Made by a program: the position numbers and the translations under genes
DNA from: 2-12-FULL-35-15 sp036386835
Lineage (GTDB): Bacteria; Bacteroidota; Bacteroidia; 2-12-FULL-35-15
Assembly: GCA_036386835.1 (NCBI GenBank)
Contig: DASVUX010000022.1
Location: 1 to 64,000, forward strand
DNA: 64,000 bases
Direction: 5' to 3'
Part shown: positions 43,470 to 52,683 of the stretch, in pieces
Layout of the letters: the number at the start of each line of letters is the position of its first letter
How positions within the stretch are numbered: the first letter of the stretch is position 1
The notes under the pieces: generated by a model
What the model was told of the DNA's origin: nothing
Databases searched by the model: none
Seen by the model: only the letters and a program-made list of their open reading frames with translations

Positions 43470-44183
43470 ATGATTTTATTGAAAAGCAATTTGAAGCGGG
43501 CCAACGCTGCACGCATTATCTTTTATTTACTGGTAGCTATTTCTATTATTTCTTTTTATTCTTATTACCTGCAATACGAGCTTTTACTGAGTTGGAAAGA
43601 AGGCGCAGGCATCCAGCCGGAAGCTGCTGCTGCCAATGACCAGCGTCAACAGATCATTCACCGGGTAAACCTTGTTTTGCTGCTGGGATCTTCTGTCCTT
43701 TTCCTCATGTGGATCTATCGTGCCTATGATAACCTGTATAAATTACATCCCGACAAAATGGATTGTTCCCCGGGCTGGGCGGTAGGATTTTGGTTTGTAC
43801 CTGTCATCAGCTTATATAAACCTTATTCGATTGTTAAGGAGATCTGGGAAAAAACCCAGGAATATGTCATGACTGAGGATCAAAAACATGCTATTCACAG
43901 GGCTTATCTTGTCGGGGCCTGGTGGGTTCTATATCTTATCAGCATAATTTCGTCATATGTTGTGCTTGGCATGGGTGATCAAAACTCAATAGACGGTCTT
44001 ATCTCACTTACTGTCGCATTGATGCTGTCGAATGTTTTCCTGATCATTGTTAAAGTAATCACCCTGATCATGATAAACAGGATTGTTCTATTTGAAAAAG
44101 AACTGCAAAAGCATGTTTATACTTTAGAGATGCAGCAGCCTTCAGGAACAATACCAGGCTCAGTGAATATTCCGGGCATCTAA
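43470..44183 (+). CDS. DUF4328 membrane protein
   Basis: This 237-residue protein has four predicted membrane segments (about 12-32, 65-85, 143-165 and 174-203). The DUF4328 signature follows the second segment: Y-D-N-L-Y near 87-91, then G-W-A-V-G-F-W-F-V-P near 104-113 and a K-P-Y motif. No function is known. It is a single gene; its 3' end overlaps mltG, which runs the other way, by 24 bp. Confidence 0.82.
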   Translation: MILLKSNLKRANAARIIFYLLVAISIISFYSYYLQYELLLSWKEGAGIQPEAAAANDQRQQIIHRVNLVLLLGSSVLFLMWIYRAYDNLYKLHPDKMDCSPGWAVGFWFVPVISLYKPYSIVKEIWEKTQEYVMTEDQKHAIHRAYLVGAWWVLYLISIISSYVVLGMGDQNSIDGLISLTVALMLSNVFLIIVKVITLIMINRIVLFEKELQKHVYTLEMQQPSGTIPGSVNIPGI

Positions 44184-45218
44184 AGCATCACGGTATTTTT
44201 TAGCATACACGCAATGCTGGTCATAAGTCTTCGCGAAATAATGCCTGCCTGAAAGATCCTCTTTTGCACACATATAGATATAGTCATTGTTCTCGAAATT
44301 GAGTACTGCATCGAGCGATGATTTCTGTACAAAGGCGATCGGGCCAGGCGGCAACCCTTTATTCATATATGTATTATAAGGTGATTTCACCCTCGTTTGG
44401 GCTGTTGAAACGCGCTGAATGCTGAAATCGCCAATTGCAAAAATAACAGTTGGGTCCGATTGAAGCGCCATATCATTCCTTAGCCTGTTTATATACAAAC
44501 CCGCAATGGTCTTCTTTTCTTCATTATCACAGCATTGCTCTGATTGTACAATTGAGGCAAGGATGGATATCTCAGTCTGGGTAAACCCGGCATTTTTAGC
44601 TTTCTTTTTCCTTTCCTCTGTCCAGAAAGCTTTATACTCCCTTGCCATGCGGTCAAAAAATTCTTCTACCGATGTATTCCAGTAAAATTCATACGTATCC
44701 GGAATGAACATTGCCTGAACCGTTACTTCATCAAAACCGTACCGGGAAAGAAATGAATTATCGTGTGCTGCATGTAACAGCTGTGAAGAATCCGCCTCTA
44801 TTCTTCTTCCAACCCTAAGCATCAGCTGATCTAAGGTATGAAGTCCGTTGAAGTTGATCTCCACAGGTTCCTGGATCCCCGCACGTAAAAGATTGATCAG
44901 TTCATTATTGCTCATCTTCGCAAGGATCCGGTATTTTCCGGGCTTAACAGCATCCCTGTACTTTTTTTTTCCGGCAAGGAATTCAAATGAGCTCCTGCTC
45001 TTTAACAGGTTATTATCACCAAGGATTCTTATTACATCTTCAAATGTAGATCCGGTAGGTATATAAATGATCGTTGATTTCTTATCCCCCAGGTTTACAT
45101 TCGACTGGTATAAATTACTGTAAGCCCAGTATGCGCCAATACCACCGGCAATTATTATAACTGCGATTATTGCCAGTACGATCTTTTTAAATAATGATGA
45201 TGATTTTTTTTTCGCCAT
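44160..45218 (-). CDS. mltG: Endolytic transglycosylase MltG
   Basis: MltG cuts nascent peptidoglycan strands to set glycan length. The 352-residue protein has an N-terminal K-K-rich cytoplasmic stretch, a membrane segment (about 12-33), a LysM-like part (about 45-110) and the catalytic YceG domain with E227 in V-Q-S-E-Q (matching the family's catalytic glutamate). The Q-S-D-P-T-V motif lies near 254-259 and S-P-Y-N-T-Y near 281-286. A C-C pair (C229-C230) follows the catalytic site. It ends a minus-strand operon that includes dapF, and overlaps the DUF4328 gene by 24 bp. Confidence 0.93.
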   Translation of the reverse strand: MAKKKSSSLFKKIVLAIIAVIIIAGGIGAYWAYSNLYQSNVNLGDKKSTIIYIPTGSTFEDVIRILGDNNLLKSRSSFEFLAGKKKYRDAVKPGKYRILAKMSNNELINLLRAGIQEPVEINFNGLHTLDQLMLRVGRRIEADSSQLLHAAHDNSFLSRYGFDEVTVQAMFIPDTYEFYWNTSVEEFFDRMAREYKAFWTEERKKKAKNAGFTQTEISILASIVQSEQCCDNEEKKTIAGLYINRLRNDMALQSDPTVIFAIGDFSIQRVSTAQTRVKSPYNTYMNKGLPPGPIAFVQKSSLDAVLNFENNDYIYMCAKEDLSGRHYFAKTYDQHCVYAKKYRDALDARNIH

Positions 45219-45248
45219 GTCCGATAATTATGAATGCCCGATCCGGTT

Positions 45249-47267
45249 TTATTTTAGAGATTTTAATTGCATTAAAACATTCTTGGCCTGTTCATTCCCT
45301 GGGTTCTTCTTCAATACGCGCTTTAATATTTCTGTTGCTTCCGGGTATTTTTCCTGGTAGATCTTTAAACCTGTTATATTCAACAGCAAGGGCTCATAAT
45401 CCGGGTCCAGCTTTAATGCCGCATTGTATAGGTTTTCGGCCTTAACAGCATCCCCGGCGATTAAGTACGCATACCCTGAATTGTTCAAGGCAGGTACATA
45501 CTTAGGATTCTCCTTCGTGATCCCCGATAATATCCTGAGCGCTTCAGGGATTTTGTTTTGGGCAATGAGCGAAGCAGCCCATTTGTTGCTGAATTCAGGA
45601 TTATACGGAGCAAGGTCTACAGCTTTCCTGTAATAAAGGGCTGCTTTTTCAATGTCACCCTTATTATAAAACGCTTCACCAATCCTGTAAAGTGTCCATG
45701 CATCCGCATTGTCCCAGCTTTTCACCGTAAAAGCTTCACGCACATAATTCTCTCCCACATCATTAAGACATGACAATACTTTTGCAAAATCCTTTTTGAT
45801 GAACCATAAATGAACTGTAAGAGCAAAATTCTCCTTCCTGTCGCCTCTGGCTTTGTCGTTCAGTAAGGACTGTGCGGAATCGAGAAAGATAATGTTATAC
45901 TCAAATTTTTCATATTGCTGAATATATGCCTTGGCTTTAACGAGATCGGAAGGCTGTTTTTCATTAACAGCAAATAGTCCGATAAATTGTTTAATCTGTT
46001 CCATCTCTTTTTTTCTGATCGGTTTTCGGATAAAATGATCATGTACAGTTACATGCGGGATATCTATTGAGCCTGAACGCGGCATATGGCAGGAAACACA
46101 GTTGTCCTGTACTTTATTCCGTACTTCCTTCTTTTCCGTGCAGAAACCTTTTTCGTTTGTATTGTGGCAGTTACGGCATGCATTATTAAACACTTCTTTA
46201 CCGGTAACTTTTACGCTTACATGAGGATCATGACAAGTTACGCACGTGAGGGCATTTTTGTACGGGCGGAGTGATTTGTTATCTGCTTTTTCGAGGGACT
46301 TTATAAAGCATGGGCTTTGCTTCAGGCGGTCGGCATGGGAAGCCATTATAAACTGGTCATCCGCGCCTTTGTATCGCGGAAGGAAAACTGTCATGTGATC
46401 AGACAGCTTCATCCCGGGTTTAAAATCAAAGAATGATTTCCCTTCTTTCAGAACGGTATTTCCCTGCAGGTGACAGCGCTGGCAAACATCGAACTGCAGG
46501 TCAATGCTTAGTTTTCCTGGATTTACGATTGAGTAATCAATATATTTGGCCGTATCTACTTTTGAACCGGAACTTCTCTGCCCGACATGGATGCTTCCCG
46601 GGCCATGACAGCGTTCACAGCTGACACCTTCGGGCACACTTGTAAATTTATTCTCAGAGCCTTTTTCAAAACCGGGAAGGCTATTGTGACAGCTCATGCA
46701 TTCCAACCCAATCTTTCTTGAGAAACGGGTATTGAACCCGCCTTCAAATCCGGGAGGAAGGTCCCATTTACCTTTCTGCGTATAATATGTCAACGGCATT
46801 TGGTTCAGGTAACCGTTAACACCCTGAATGTGAGAATTCGTATGCTGGCCTGAACCAATAATATAATCAACCCTTTCAACACGCTTATAAACGGTATCTT
46901 TTCCGGAGAGCCGGAATTCAAGAATCTTCATACTGTCATTTTCCCAGAAAGGATGGTAATAAAAGTCAGAATACTTATCGTAGATAACAGTGTGCTTGCT
47001 GAATTTAGCGGAGCTCTTTTGCTTACTTGCCTCATCAAAGCTTTTCCCCATCCCCGTTTCGATAAAGGAATCATAGATTGACTGGTGGCAAAGCCTGCAT
47101 TGTCCCATCCCCACGTATTTAGCTGAATCATGATGATTGAGATAAACATTCGCAACTGCTGGAACTTCCTGCTCTTCAGGTTTTTCCGAATTACCGCAAT
47201 ACATCATCAGCAGGATAATTGCCGAAAAGAAAATGCAAATAACAGTCCTGCGGAAAAAGCTCTTCAT
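45249..47267 (-). CDS. Seven-heme c-type cytochrome lipoprotein with TPRs
   Basis: This 672-residue lipoprotein (lipobox M-M-Y-C, C24) carries seven CxxCH heme motifs in residues 55-400 (C-R-L-C-H, C-M-S-C-H, C-E-R-C-H, C-Q-R-C-H, C-V-T-C-H, C-R-N-C-H, C-V-S-C-H). These resemble the cytochrome c554/NrfB type. A C-terminal block of TPRs (about 500-672) ends the protein, so electron transfer and protein binding are combined. No partner oxidoreductase is adjacent. The gene lies 1 nt after a GNAT gene and 30 nt before mltG on the same strand. Confidence 0.85.
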   Translation of the reverse strand: MKSFFRRTVICIFFSAIILLMMYCGNSEKPEEQEVPAVANVYLNHHDSAKYVGMGQCRLCHQSIYDSFIETGMGKSFDEASKQKSSAKFSKHTVIYDKYSDFYYHPFWENDSMKILEFRLSGKDTVYKRVERVDYIIGSGQHTNSHIQGVNGYLNQMPLTYYTQKGKWDLPPGFEGGFNTRFSRKIGLECMSCHNSLPGFEKGSENKFTSVPEGVSCERCHGPGSIHVGQRSSGSKVDTAKYIDYSIVNPGKLSIDLQFDVCQRCHLQGNTVLKEGKSFFDFKPGMKLSDHMTVFLPRYKGADDQFIMASHADRLKQSPCFIKSLEKADNKSLRPYKNALTCVTCHDPHVSVKVTGKEVFNNACRNCHNTNEKGFCTEKKEVRNKVQDNCVSCHMPRSGSIDIPHVTVHDHFIRKPIRKKEMEQIKQFIGLFAVNEKQPSDLVKAKAYIQQYEKFEYNIIFLDSAQSLLNDKARGDRKENFALTVHLWFIKKDFAKVLSCLNDVGENYVREAFTVKSWDNADAWTLYRIGEAFYNKGDIEKAALYYRKAVDLAPYNPEFSNKWAASLIAQNKIPEALRILSGITKENPKYVPALNNSGYAYLIAGDAVKAENLYNAALKLDPDYEPLLLNITGLKIYQEKYPEATEILKRVLKKNPGNEQAKNVLMQLKSLK

Positions 47268-47268
47268 C

Positions 47269-47787
47269 TTATCTGATTAGTTGAAGCAGCAATTCATCTT
47301 TATATTCATTACCGTTGCGGATCCATTGCTTTTTTATTCCCGTGATCTGGAAGCCATGCTTTTGAAAAAGCAGGATGCTTGATTCATTATCAGTCGTGAT
47401 ATTACAATACAACTGGTGGAGATTCAGGAGTTCAAAGCTGTAGCGGACCAGCAGGTCCAGCGCTTCAGATGCGTAACCTTTCCTGCGGTCGGTTTTTTCT
47501 GCAATAAGTATTCCGATACCTGCACGAAGATGGTTGGGATCAAAGTCAAAAAGATCAATGCTGCCCACTGCTGTGCCTTCCAATTTGCAGATCATCAGCC
47601 TGAGTTGCTTGGCGCTGTAAATATCCACATGTGAAGTAGTAATATACTGTTCGAGGAGAAATCTTGAAAATGGAGTTTGGGTGTTGCTTACATTCCAGTT
47701 TTTCGTATCATTTTCCCAGGCATAAAGAAGATCGATGTCTTCAGGTTCAAGTGCACGCAGCAAAATATGTTTGCCTTTAAGTCTCAT
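47269..47787 (-). CDS. GNAT-family N-acetyltransferase, RimJ/RimL-like
   Basis: This 172-residue acetyltransferase has the GNAT fold of the RimJ/RimL branch. R-A-L-E-P-E-D-I-D-L (about 12-21) starts the domain, the acetyl-CoA loop R-R-K-G-Y-A-S-E-A (about 101-109) binds CoA, and N-x-x-S-I-x-L-F-Q-K-x-G-F (about 134-146) closes it. The substrate, an amino group on a protein or small molecule, is unknown. Its start overlaps the stop of the upstream gene by 4 bp. Confidence 0.88.
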   Translation of the reverse strand: MRLKGKHILLRALEPEDIDLLYAWENDTKNWNVSNTQTPFSRFLLEQYITTSHVDIYSAKQLRLMICKLEGTAVGSIDLFDFDPNHLRAGIGILIAEKTDRRKGYASEALDLLVRYSFELLNLHQLYCNITTDNESSILLFQKHGFQITGIKKQWIRNGNEYKDELLLQLIR

Positions 47788-48359
47788 AGGTTCCCGGTTG
47801 AATGTTTTCTTATTAAGCTGGCCTCCCGCAAGGCAGACACAATATTCACATCAATATCATTATGACTGTAAACAGGAAGGGAAAAATGCGGGCTTTCAAT
47901 CCCAATGGAATAAACACTTTCTATAAGGGTTGCCTGTTCCAGTTTCGGCAATAATTCGAATATAAAATTTACATCAGTTACATCCAGGTCATAAGCTTCC
48001 CTGAAGAAATTCCGGAGAGGACTCAGGCAAGTGGCCCCGCCCTCTTCCACTTTCTTAAACTGCCTGATGTCCTGGATAAAATGTTCTTTCAGATAATCAT
48101 TGCTGAAAACAGGATGTTTTTTTATTAAAATAAAAAAAGTAGGGATCTTCCGGATCCTGATGTTCTTTAGAAGTAATTCCAGGGACATTTCAATTTCATG
48201 TCCTTTAATCGTTAACGAATGATATTGTTTACCGGCTATTAACCCAATGTGCGGAGGGATCCGGGACGCATGCTGTATAACTATGAATACATCTTTCTGC
48301 AGGATGTGGTCCTGGAGAGCCTGGTGGGCGTTTATCTGGTATGGTGCACTGATCTGCAT
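47784..48359 (-). CDS. Soluble protein of unknown function next to dapF
   Basis: This 191-residue protein has no signal peptide or recognised motif. It has mixed alpha/beta content, with hydrophobic strands such as V-F-I-V-I-Q-H (about 25-31) and F-F-I-L-I-K-K (about 95-101). It ends with D-I-D-V-N-I-V-S-A-L-R-E-A. It begins 2 nt after dapF and overlaps the GNAT gene by 4 bp, so it is clearly part of the operon. The function is unknown. Confidence 0.6.
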   Translation of the reverse strand: MQISAPYQINAHQALQDHILQKDVFIVIQHASRIPPHIGLIAGKQYHSLTIKGHEIEMSLELLLKNIRIRKIPTFFILIKKHPVFSNDYLKEHFIQDIRQFKKVEEGGATCLSPLRNFFREAYDLDVTDVNFIFELLPKLEQATLIESVYSIGIESPHFSLPVYSHNDIDVNIVSALREASLIRKHSTGNL

Positions 48360-48361
48360 GG

Positions 48362-49147
48362 CTAACTGATATTCACTTCCCCGGTAAACACTAAAGTGGC
48401 GGGACCTTCCAGCCAGATATCCGTAAATGAATTATCTCTGTGCTTATTAAAGATGACTTTCAGCTTACCTCCAAGGGTTTTGATATCACAGTAATTATCT
48501 GCTGTAGCAACGTTCTTTAAAGAGGCTACCAGGGCGGCAGCTGTTACACCTGTCCCGCAGGAGTACGTCTCTCCCTCCACCCCTCGTTCATACGTTCTTA
48601 CAAATAATTCATTGTATTTTTTCTCAACAAAATTAACGTTTGTGCCTTCCGCCCTAAAGCGGTCATTATACCTGATATCTTTCCCCTGCTCATAAACATT
48701 ATAATTCTCCACGTCATTCACAAAAGTTACATAGTGTGGAGAACCCGTATTAAGAAAAGCATAGGATGCTCCCTGCTCAATTTTACTGACGTTGTTCATT
48801 TTAAGACTGATATGCCCCTGGCCGATCAAAGCTTCATGCTCACCATCTGTAGCCAGGAATAAAGCCTTTTCCTTCACAAGGCCAAGGGATCGTGCGAATT
48901 CAACAATGCACCTGCCGCCATTCCCGCACATGCTGCTCTCACGGCCATCAGAATTGTAATAGACCATTTCAAAGTCAAATCCCTGGACAGCCTGCAAAAG
49001 CATCAGGCCATCCGCTCCGATTCCGAACCTGCGGTGACAGAGTTTGGCGACAAGTTCATGGTTCTTCCTGTCGAATTTCATCTCCCGGTTATCTATGATA
49101 ATGAAATCATTGCCTGTACCCTGGTACTTTGAAAACCTGATATGCAT
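48362..49147 (-). CDS. dapF: Diaminopimelate epimerase
   Basis: DapF converts LL- to meso-diaminopimelate for lysine and peptidoglycan synthesis. The 261-residue protein has the two catalytic cysteines, C74 in M-C-G-N-G-G-R-C and C197 in Y-S-C-G-T-G. The N-terminal G-T-G-N-D-F (10-15) is also present. The length matches the family. It begins immediately after the stop of the 238-residue membrane protein gene (49148), with no gap. Its place with mltG in one operon fits a cell-wall role. Confidence 0.96.
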   Translation of the reverse strand: MHIRFSKYQGTGNDFIIIDNREMKFDRKNHELVAKLCHRRFGIGADGLMLLQAVQGFDFEMVYYNSDGRESSMCGNGGRCIVEFARSLGLVKEKALFLATDGEHEALIGQGHISLKMNNVSKIEQGASYAFLNTGSPHYVTFVNDVENYNVYEQGKDIRYNDRFRAEGTNVNFVEKKYNELFVRTYERGVEGETYSCGTGVTAAALVASLKNVATADNYCDIKTLGGKLKVIFNKHRDNSFTDIWLEGPATLVFTGEVNIS

Positions 49148-49864
49148 TTATTTTAGTTTTGAGATGATTTGCTCATCGGTCACTCGTTCATACGGCTTAA
49201 AATCCCCTGTAGCATCGAGGCGATAGATCAGGCCGGCATTCTTCATGTAAATTATATCCTCAAGTTTGTAAAGTTTCAGGCTTTCTGCCGAAGATAAGCC
49301 ATATAATACAATCTTGTATTTACTCATTTTATACCCCTTGTAATTCAACGGGGAAGACCACAACTCCACATTAAACATCTGCTTTCCGGAAAATTTGTCG
49401 TCCCTGATACCGCTCACCTTCTGCAGGAGGGAATCCTTCGCGGAAACCTTAGTGGCGGATGGTTCCATAGTATACACCTCTACTGTTTTTGTTCCTGTCA
49501 GCTCATCTTTCCTGACAACAATGACATCATCTGTCGCTATGGCAGCATAAGCAGAATCACTTTTGTTAACAAGTGTATCGGGAGATGTTCCCGGTGTTTC
49601 CGTTGTAACGGAGGTGGTATCGACCTTAGGTAAAGATCCTGTCTTTTCTGATTTTTCTTTTGTTTTTGAAGGGAGGATAACATTTGCTTCTTTTTCCACA
49701 GGCTTTTCTGCGGCAGGAATACTGAAGTTCACAGCCATTTTTTTGTATAAGTTCAGCTCCTTGAAATAATCATCAAGTTTTAATATAAAAAAAGCTCCTG
49801 CCACCAGTAGGCCGATGGAAAGCCCGGTAATGAAAATCTGCGCTTTTTCCTTAAAACTGCTCAT
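49148..49864 (-). CDS. Membrane-anchored protein of unknown function
   Basis: This 238-residue protein has a short cytoplasmic N-terminus, one membrane segment (about 13-29), a low-complexity linker rich in K, E, T and P (about 52-115), and a C-terminal domain (about 150-238). Its V-W-S-S-P-L-N-Y-K-G-Y-K-M-S-K-Like segments suggest a small beta domain. The domain may be periplasmic. It heads the dapF-mltG operon and is divergent from the DegP gene (about 170 bp gap). No family is recognised. Confidence 0.6.
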   Translation of the reverse strand: MSSFKEKAQIFITGLSIGLLVAGAFFILKLDDYFKELNLYKKMAVNFSIPAAEKPVEKEANVILPSKTKEKSEKTGSLPKVDTTSVTTETPGTSPDTLVNKSDSAYAAIATDDVIVVRKDELTGTKTVEVYTMEPSATKVSAKDSLLQKVSGIRDDKFSGKQMFNVELWSSPLNYKGYKMSKYKIVLYGLSSAESLKLYKLEDIIYMKNAGLIYRLDATGDFKPYERVTDEQIISKLK

Positions 49865-50034
49865 TTAAATCATTGTACATTTAGACGGTTGAAATAACAG
49901 ATTGTAAAGGTAAACAACCTTTTAAAACCGCTGTTAATTATTGTTAAAAATAGTTGCACCGGCAATAATGGGAACAGCTTTTGTGTTTTGAAAGCATCCT
50001 TAAACTTATTGTAAAATTTAAACGAATCTGAGAT

Positions 50035-51495
50035 ATGAAAAAGATTTTAAGTGTATTTACGATTGCAGCCATAGGTGGGGTAACTTCACTTGGGATAAGC
50101 CATCTACTGCACGAAAACCCTTCAACCCAGGCTTCAATGCTTGGATATCAGCCACCGGTAAAGTATGTGAACATTCCTGCCGGGCCTGAATCTTCTATTG
50201 ATTTTACTGCGGCTGCCGAACAGACTGTTCATGCGGTTGTGAATGTTAAAACCACCTATCCTCTTCAAACCAATCAGAATATTTATATGTACGACCCTTT
50301 CCGGGATTTCTTTGGGCAGCGGGCGCCTCAGCGGCAGGAAGCTCCAATGTCAACCGGTTCCGGAGTGATCGTTTCACAGGATGGATATATTGTGACCAAC
50401 AATCACGTAATTGATGGTGCTGAAAAGATCGAGATCACCCTGAATGACAAAAGAACTTATACAGCTGACCTGATCGGCAAGGATCCGTCTTCCGATCTTG
50501 CTTTGATCAAGATCAAGGAAACAGGACTTCCATTTATGGGTTATGGAAATTCGGATAATGTAAAAGTTGGAGAATGGGTCCTTGCCGTGGGAAATCCTTT
50601 CAATCTGACTTCAACCGTTACAGCTGGTATTGTCAGCGCCAAAGGAAGAAATATTAACATACTTGATAATGACCCGGAAAAAGGGTTGAATCCGGTGGAG
50701 TCTTTTATCCAGACAGATGCTGCGGTAAATCCGGGAAACAGCGGTGGTGCCTTGGTGAATACGAAAGGTGAGCTTATCGGGATCAACTCCGCTATAGCGT
50801 CAAACACAGGTTCTTATACAGGTTATTCCTTTGCCATCCCGGTGAATCTTGCCCGCAAAGTGGTGGCCGATCTTTTGGAGTTCGGAGAAGTTCAGAGGGC
50901 GTTTATTGGTGTAAGTATCCGAGACCTCGATGCTAAACTTGCTAAAGAAAAGAGCATTAATGAGATAAAGGGAGTTTATGTAAATGGTTTGACTTCGGGA
51001 GGTTCCGGTGAAGAGGCGGGGATAAAAGAAGGCGATGTTATCACAAAAGTAGGTGATGTGGCTGTGAACAATACCCCTGAACTGCAGGAGCAGATCTCGA
51101 GGTTCCGCCCGGGGAATAAAGTAATGATCACTTTAAAACGGAACAACCAGGAGAAGGTAATCCCGGTGGTTCTTAAAAACAAGAATGGGAATACCAACGT
51201 TGTTGAAAAAGCGAAAATAGAGGTTGTATCTGCGTTAGGTGCCACGTTTGAAGACATTAATTCAAACGATATGAAAAAGCTTGGAATTGAACACGGGTTG
51301 AAAATTAATAAGCTTGGTGCAGGCAAGCTTCTTAGTGCTGGGATTAAAGAAGGCTTTATTATCACGAATGTGGATAAGAAGAAGATCAGCTCTGTGGATG
51401 ATATAAAAGCTGCGCTTGAGACAAAAAAAGGCGGGGTTTTAATTGAGGGCGTATACCCTAATGGAATGAGAGCATATTATGGCTTTGGGTTATAA
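50035..51495 (+). CDS. DegP/HtrA family serine protease
   Basis: This 486-residue periplasmic protease and chaperone has the trypsin-like triad H124 (N-N-H), D154 (S-S-D-L-A-L) and S236 (N-P-G-N-S-G-G). Two PDZ domains (about 300-380 and 400-486) follow. An N-terminal hydrophobic segment (about 5-22) exports or anchors it. The second PDZ domain is less conserved. DegP-type proteins degrade misfolded envelope proteins. It is monocistronic and followed by a terminator at about 51515-51545. Confidence 0.94.
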   Translation: MKKILSVFTIAAIGGVTSLGISHLLHENPSTQASMLGYQPPVKYVNIPAGPESSIDFTAAAEQTVHAVVNVKTTYPLQTNQNIYMYDPFRDFFGQRAPQRQEAPMSTGSGVIVSQDGYIVTNNHVIDGAEKIEITLNDKRTYTADLIGKDPSSDLALIKIKETGLPFMGYGNSDNVKVGEWVLAVGNPFNLTSTVTAGIVSAKGRNINILDNDPEKGLNPVESFIQTDAAVNPGNSGGALVNTKGELIGINSAIASNTGSYTGYSFAIPVNLARKVVADLLEFGEVQRAFIGVSIRDLDAKLAKEKSINEIKGVYVNGLTSGGSGEEAGIKEGDVITKVGDVAVNNTPELQEQISRFRPGNKVMITLKRNNQEKVIPVVLKNKNGNTNVVEKAKIEVVSALGATFEDINSNDMKKLGIEHGLKINKLGAGKLLSAGIKEGFIITNVDKKKISSVDDIKAALETKKGGVLIEGVYPNGMRAYYGFGL

Positions 51496-51514
51496 TGAAT
51501 ATTGAGTTAATCGA

Positions 51515-51545
51515 CAAAAACAGCCTCTTTATAGAGGCTTTTTTG
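51515..51545 (+). terminator. Terminator after the DegP gene
   Basis: The stem AGCCTCTTTATAGAGGCT (51522-51539) is followed by a T-tract and preceded by an A-tract (ACAAAAAC). This is a classic intrinsic terminator, active on the plus strand and possibly on both. Confidence 0.9.
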
Positions 51546-51637
51546 TTTTCGGTCTAATATATTATAATTTACTGAAAATCAATAATTTGCTTATGTTTTT
51601 TTATATGAAATAATTAGTCTTCTTCTGCGTTTTAAAG

Positions 51638-51645
51638 TATCTTTG
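51638..51645 (+). promoter_or_regulatory. -7 promoter box of the primary sigma gene
   Basis: TATCTTTG matches TAnnTTTG, 43 nt before the ATG at 51689. No clear -33 TTTG was found at the usual spacing. Confidence 0.45.
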
Positions 51646-51688
51646 TATCCGATTATAAATAATCAAATTTAAAACATTCGAATAAAAA

Positions 51689-52552
51689 ATGAGACAACTC
51701 AAAATAACCAAATCAATTACCAATCGTGAAAGTGCATCCCTGGATAAATACCTCCAGGAGATCGGGCGTGAGGAATTGATCAATGCAGATGAAGAAGTAA
51801 TTTTAGCCAAGAAGATCCGCGAAGGAGACCAGGCTGCATTGGAAAAACTAACCAAATCGAATTTACGTTTCGTTGTTTCCGTTGCGAAACAATACCAGAA
51901 CCAGGGTTTAAGCTTACCCGATCTTATCAATGAAGGAAATTTAGGTCTTATTAAAGCGGCAAAACGTTTTGATGAAACCCGCGGGTTTAAATTCATCTCT
52001 TATGCTGTATGGTGGATCCGTCAGTCAATTCTCCAGGCTTTGGCTGAACAATCCCGTATCGTGCGTTTGCCTTTGAACCAGGTGGGATCATTAAACAAAA
52101 TCAACAAGGCCTTTTCAAAGCTGGAGCAGGAATTTGAGCGTGAGCCAAGTGCTGAAGAATTATCGGAACTGCTTGAATTACCGCAGGATAAAGTTGCTGA
52201 CACAATGCGCGTATCCGGGCGTCACGTTTCCATGGATGCACCATTCGTGAACGGTGAAGAGAACAGCTTGCTGGATGTACTTGTGAATCACGATTCTCCC
52301 CGCGCTGATAACGGACTTTTAAATGAATCCCTGCAGCGTGAGATCGAACGTTCTTTGTCAACGCTGACTGAAAGAGAAAGAGATGTTGTGAAATTATTCT
52401 TCGGAATAGGTGTTAATCATGGATTGACACTGGAAGAAATCGGTGCAAAATTCGACCTTACACGCGAGCGTGTCCGCCAGATCAAAGAAAAAGCGATCCG
52501 CAGGTTGCGCCATAACTCACGCAGCAAATTACTTAAAACCTATTTAGGATAA
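51689..52552 (+). CDS. rpoD: Primary RNA polymerase sigma factor
   Basis: This 287-residue protein is the housekeeping sigma factor of Bacteroidota, which lacks the long N-terminal region 1.1. Region 1.2 (about 11-40) starts S-L-D-K-Y-L-Q-E-I-G. Region 2 (about 50-130) has D-L-I-N-E-G-N-L-G-L and W-W-I-R-Q-S-I for -7 recognition. Region 3 spans about 135-215. Region 4 (about 225-287) ends with L-T-R-E-R-V-R-Q-I, which reads the -33 element. This sigma directs the TAnnTTTG promoters seen in the window. A terminator follows. Confidence 0.96.
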   Translation: MRQLKITKSITNRESASLDKYLQEIGREELINADEEVILAKKIREGDQAALEKLTKSNLRFVVSVAKQYQNQGLSLPDLINEGNLGLIKAAKRFDETRGFKFISYAVWWIRQSILQALAEQSRIVRLPLNQVGSLNKINKAFSKLEQEFEREPSAEELSELLELPQDKVADTMRVSGRHVSMDAPFVNGEENSLLDVLVNHDSPRADNGLLNESLQREIERSLSTLTERERDVVKLFFGIGVNHGLTLEEIGAKFDLTRERVRQIKEKAIRRLRHNSRSKLLKTYLG

Positions 52553-52579
52553 TAATAAGACAGCAGATTGTATGTACTT

Positions 52580-52639
52580 AACCGCATAAATAGCTTCCCC
52601 ATAATTCCAAAGGAGCTGTTTGTGCGGTTATTTTTTTTT
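52580..52639 (+). terminator. Terminator after rpoD
   Basis: AACCGCA (52580-52586) pairs with TGCGGTT (52623-52629), with inner AGCT pairing, and a run of eight to nine T's follows (52631-52639). Confidence 0.85.
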
Positions 52640-52683
52640 ACATTTAACTCATTATTCTTAATTATAATTTAACACAATTAAAT

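Noticed and set aside
52553..52683. A riboswitch before the GAPDH gene
   Set aside because: The structure is explained by the rpoD terminator with a T-tract; no conserved riboswitch motif is visible.
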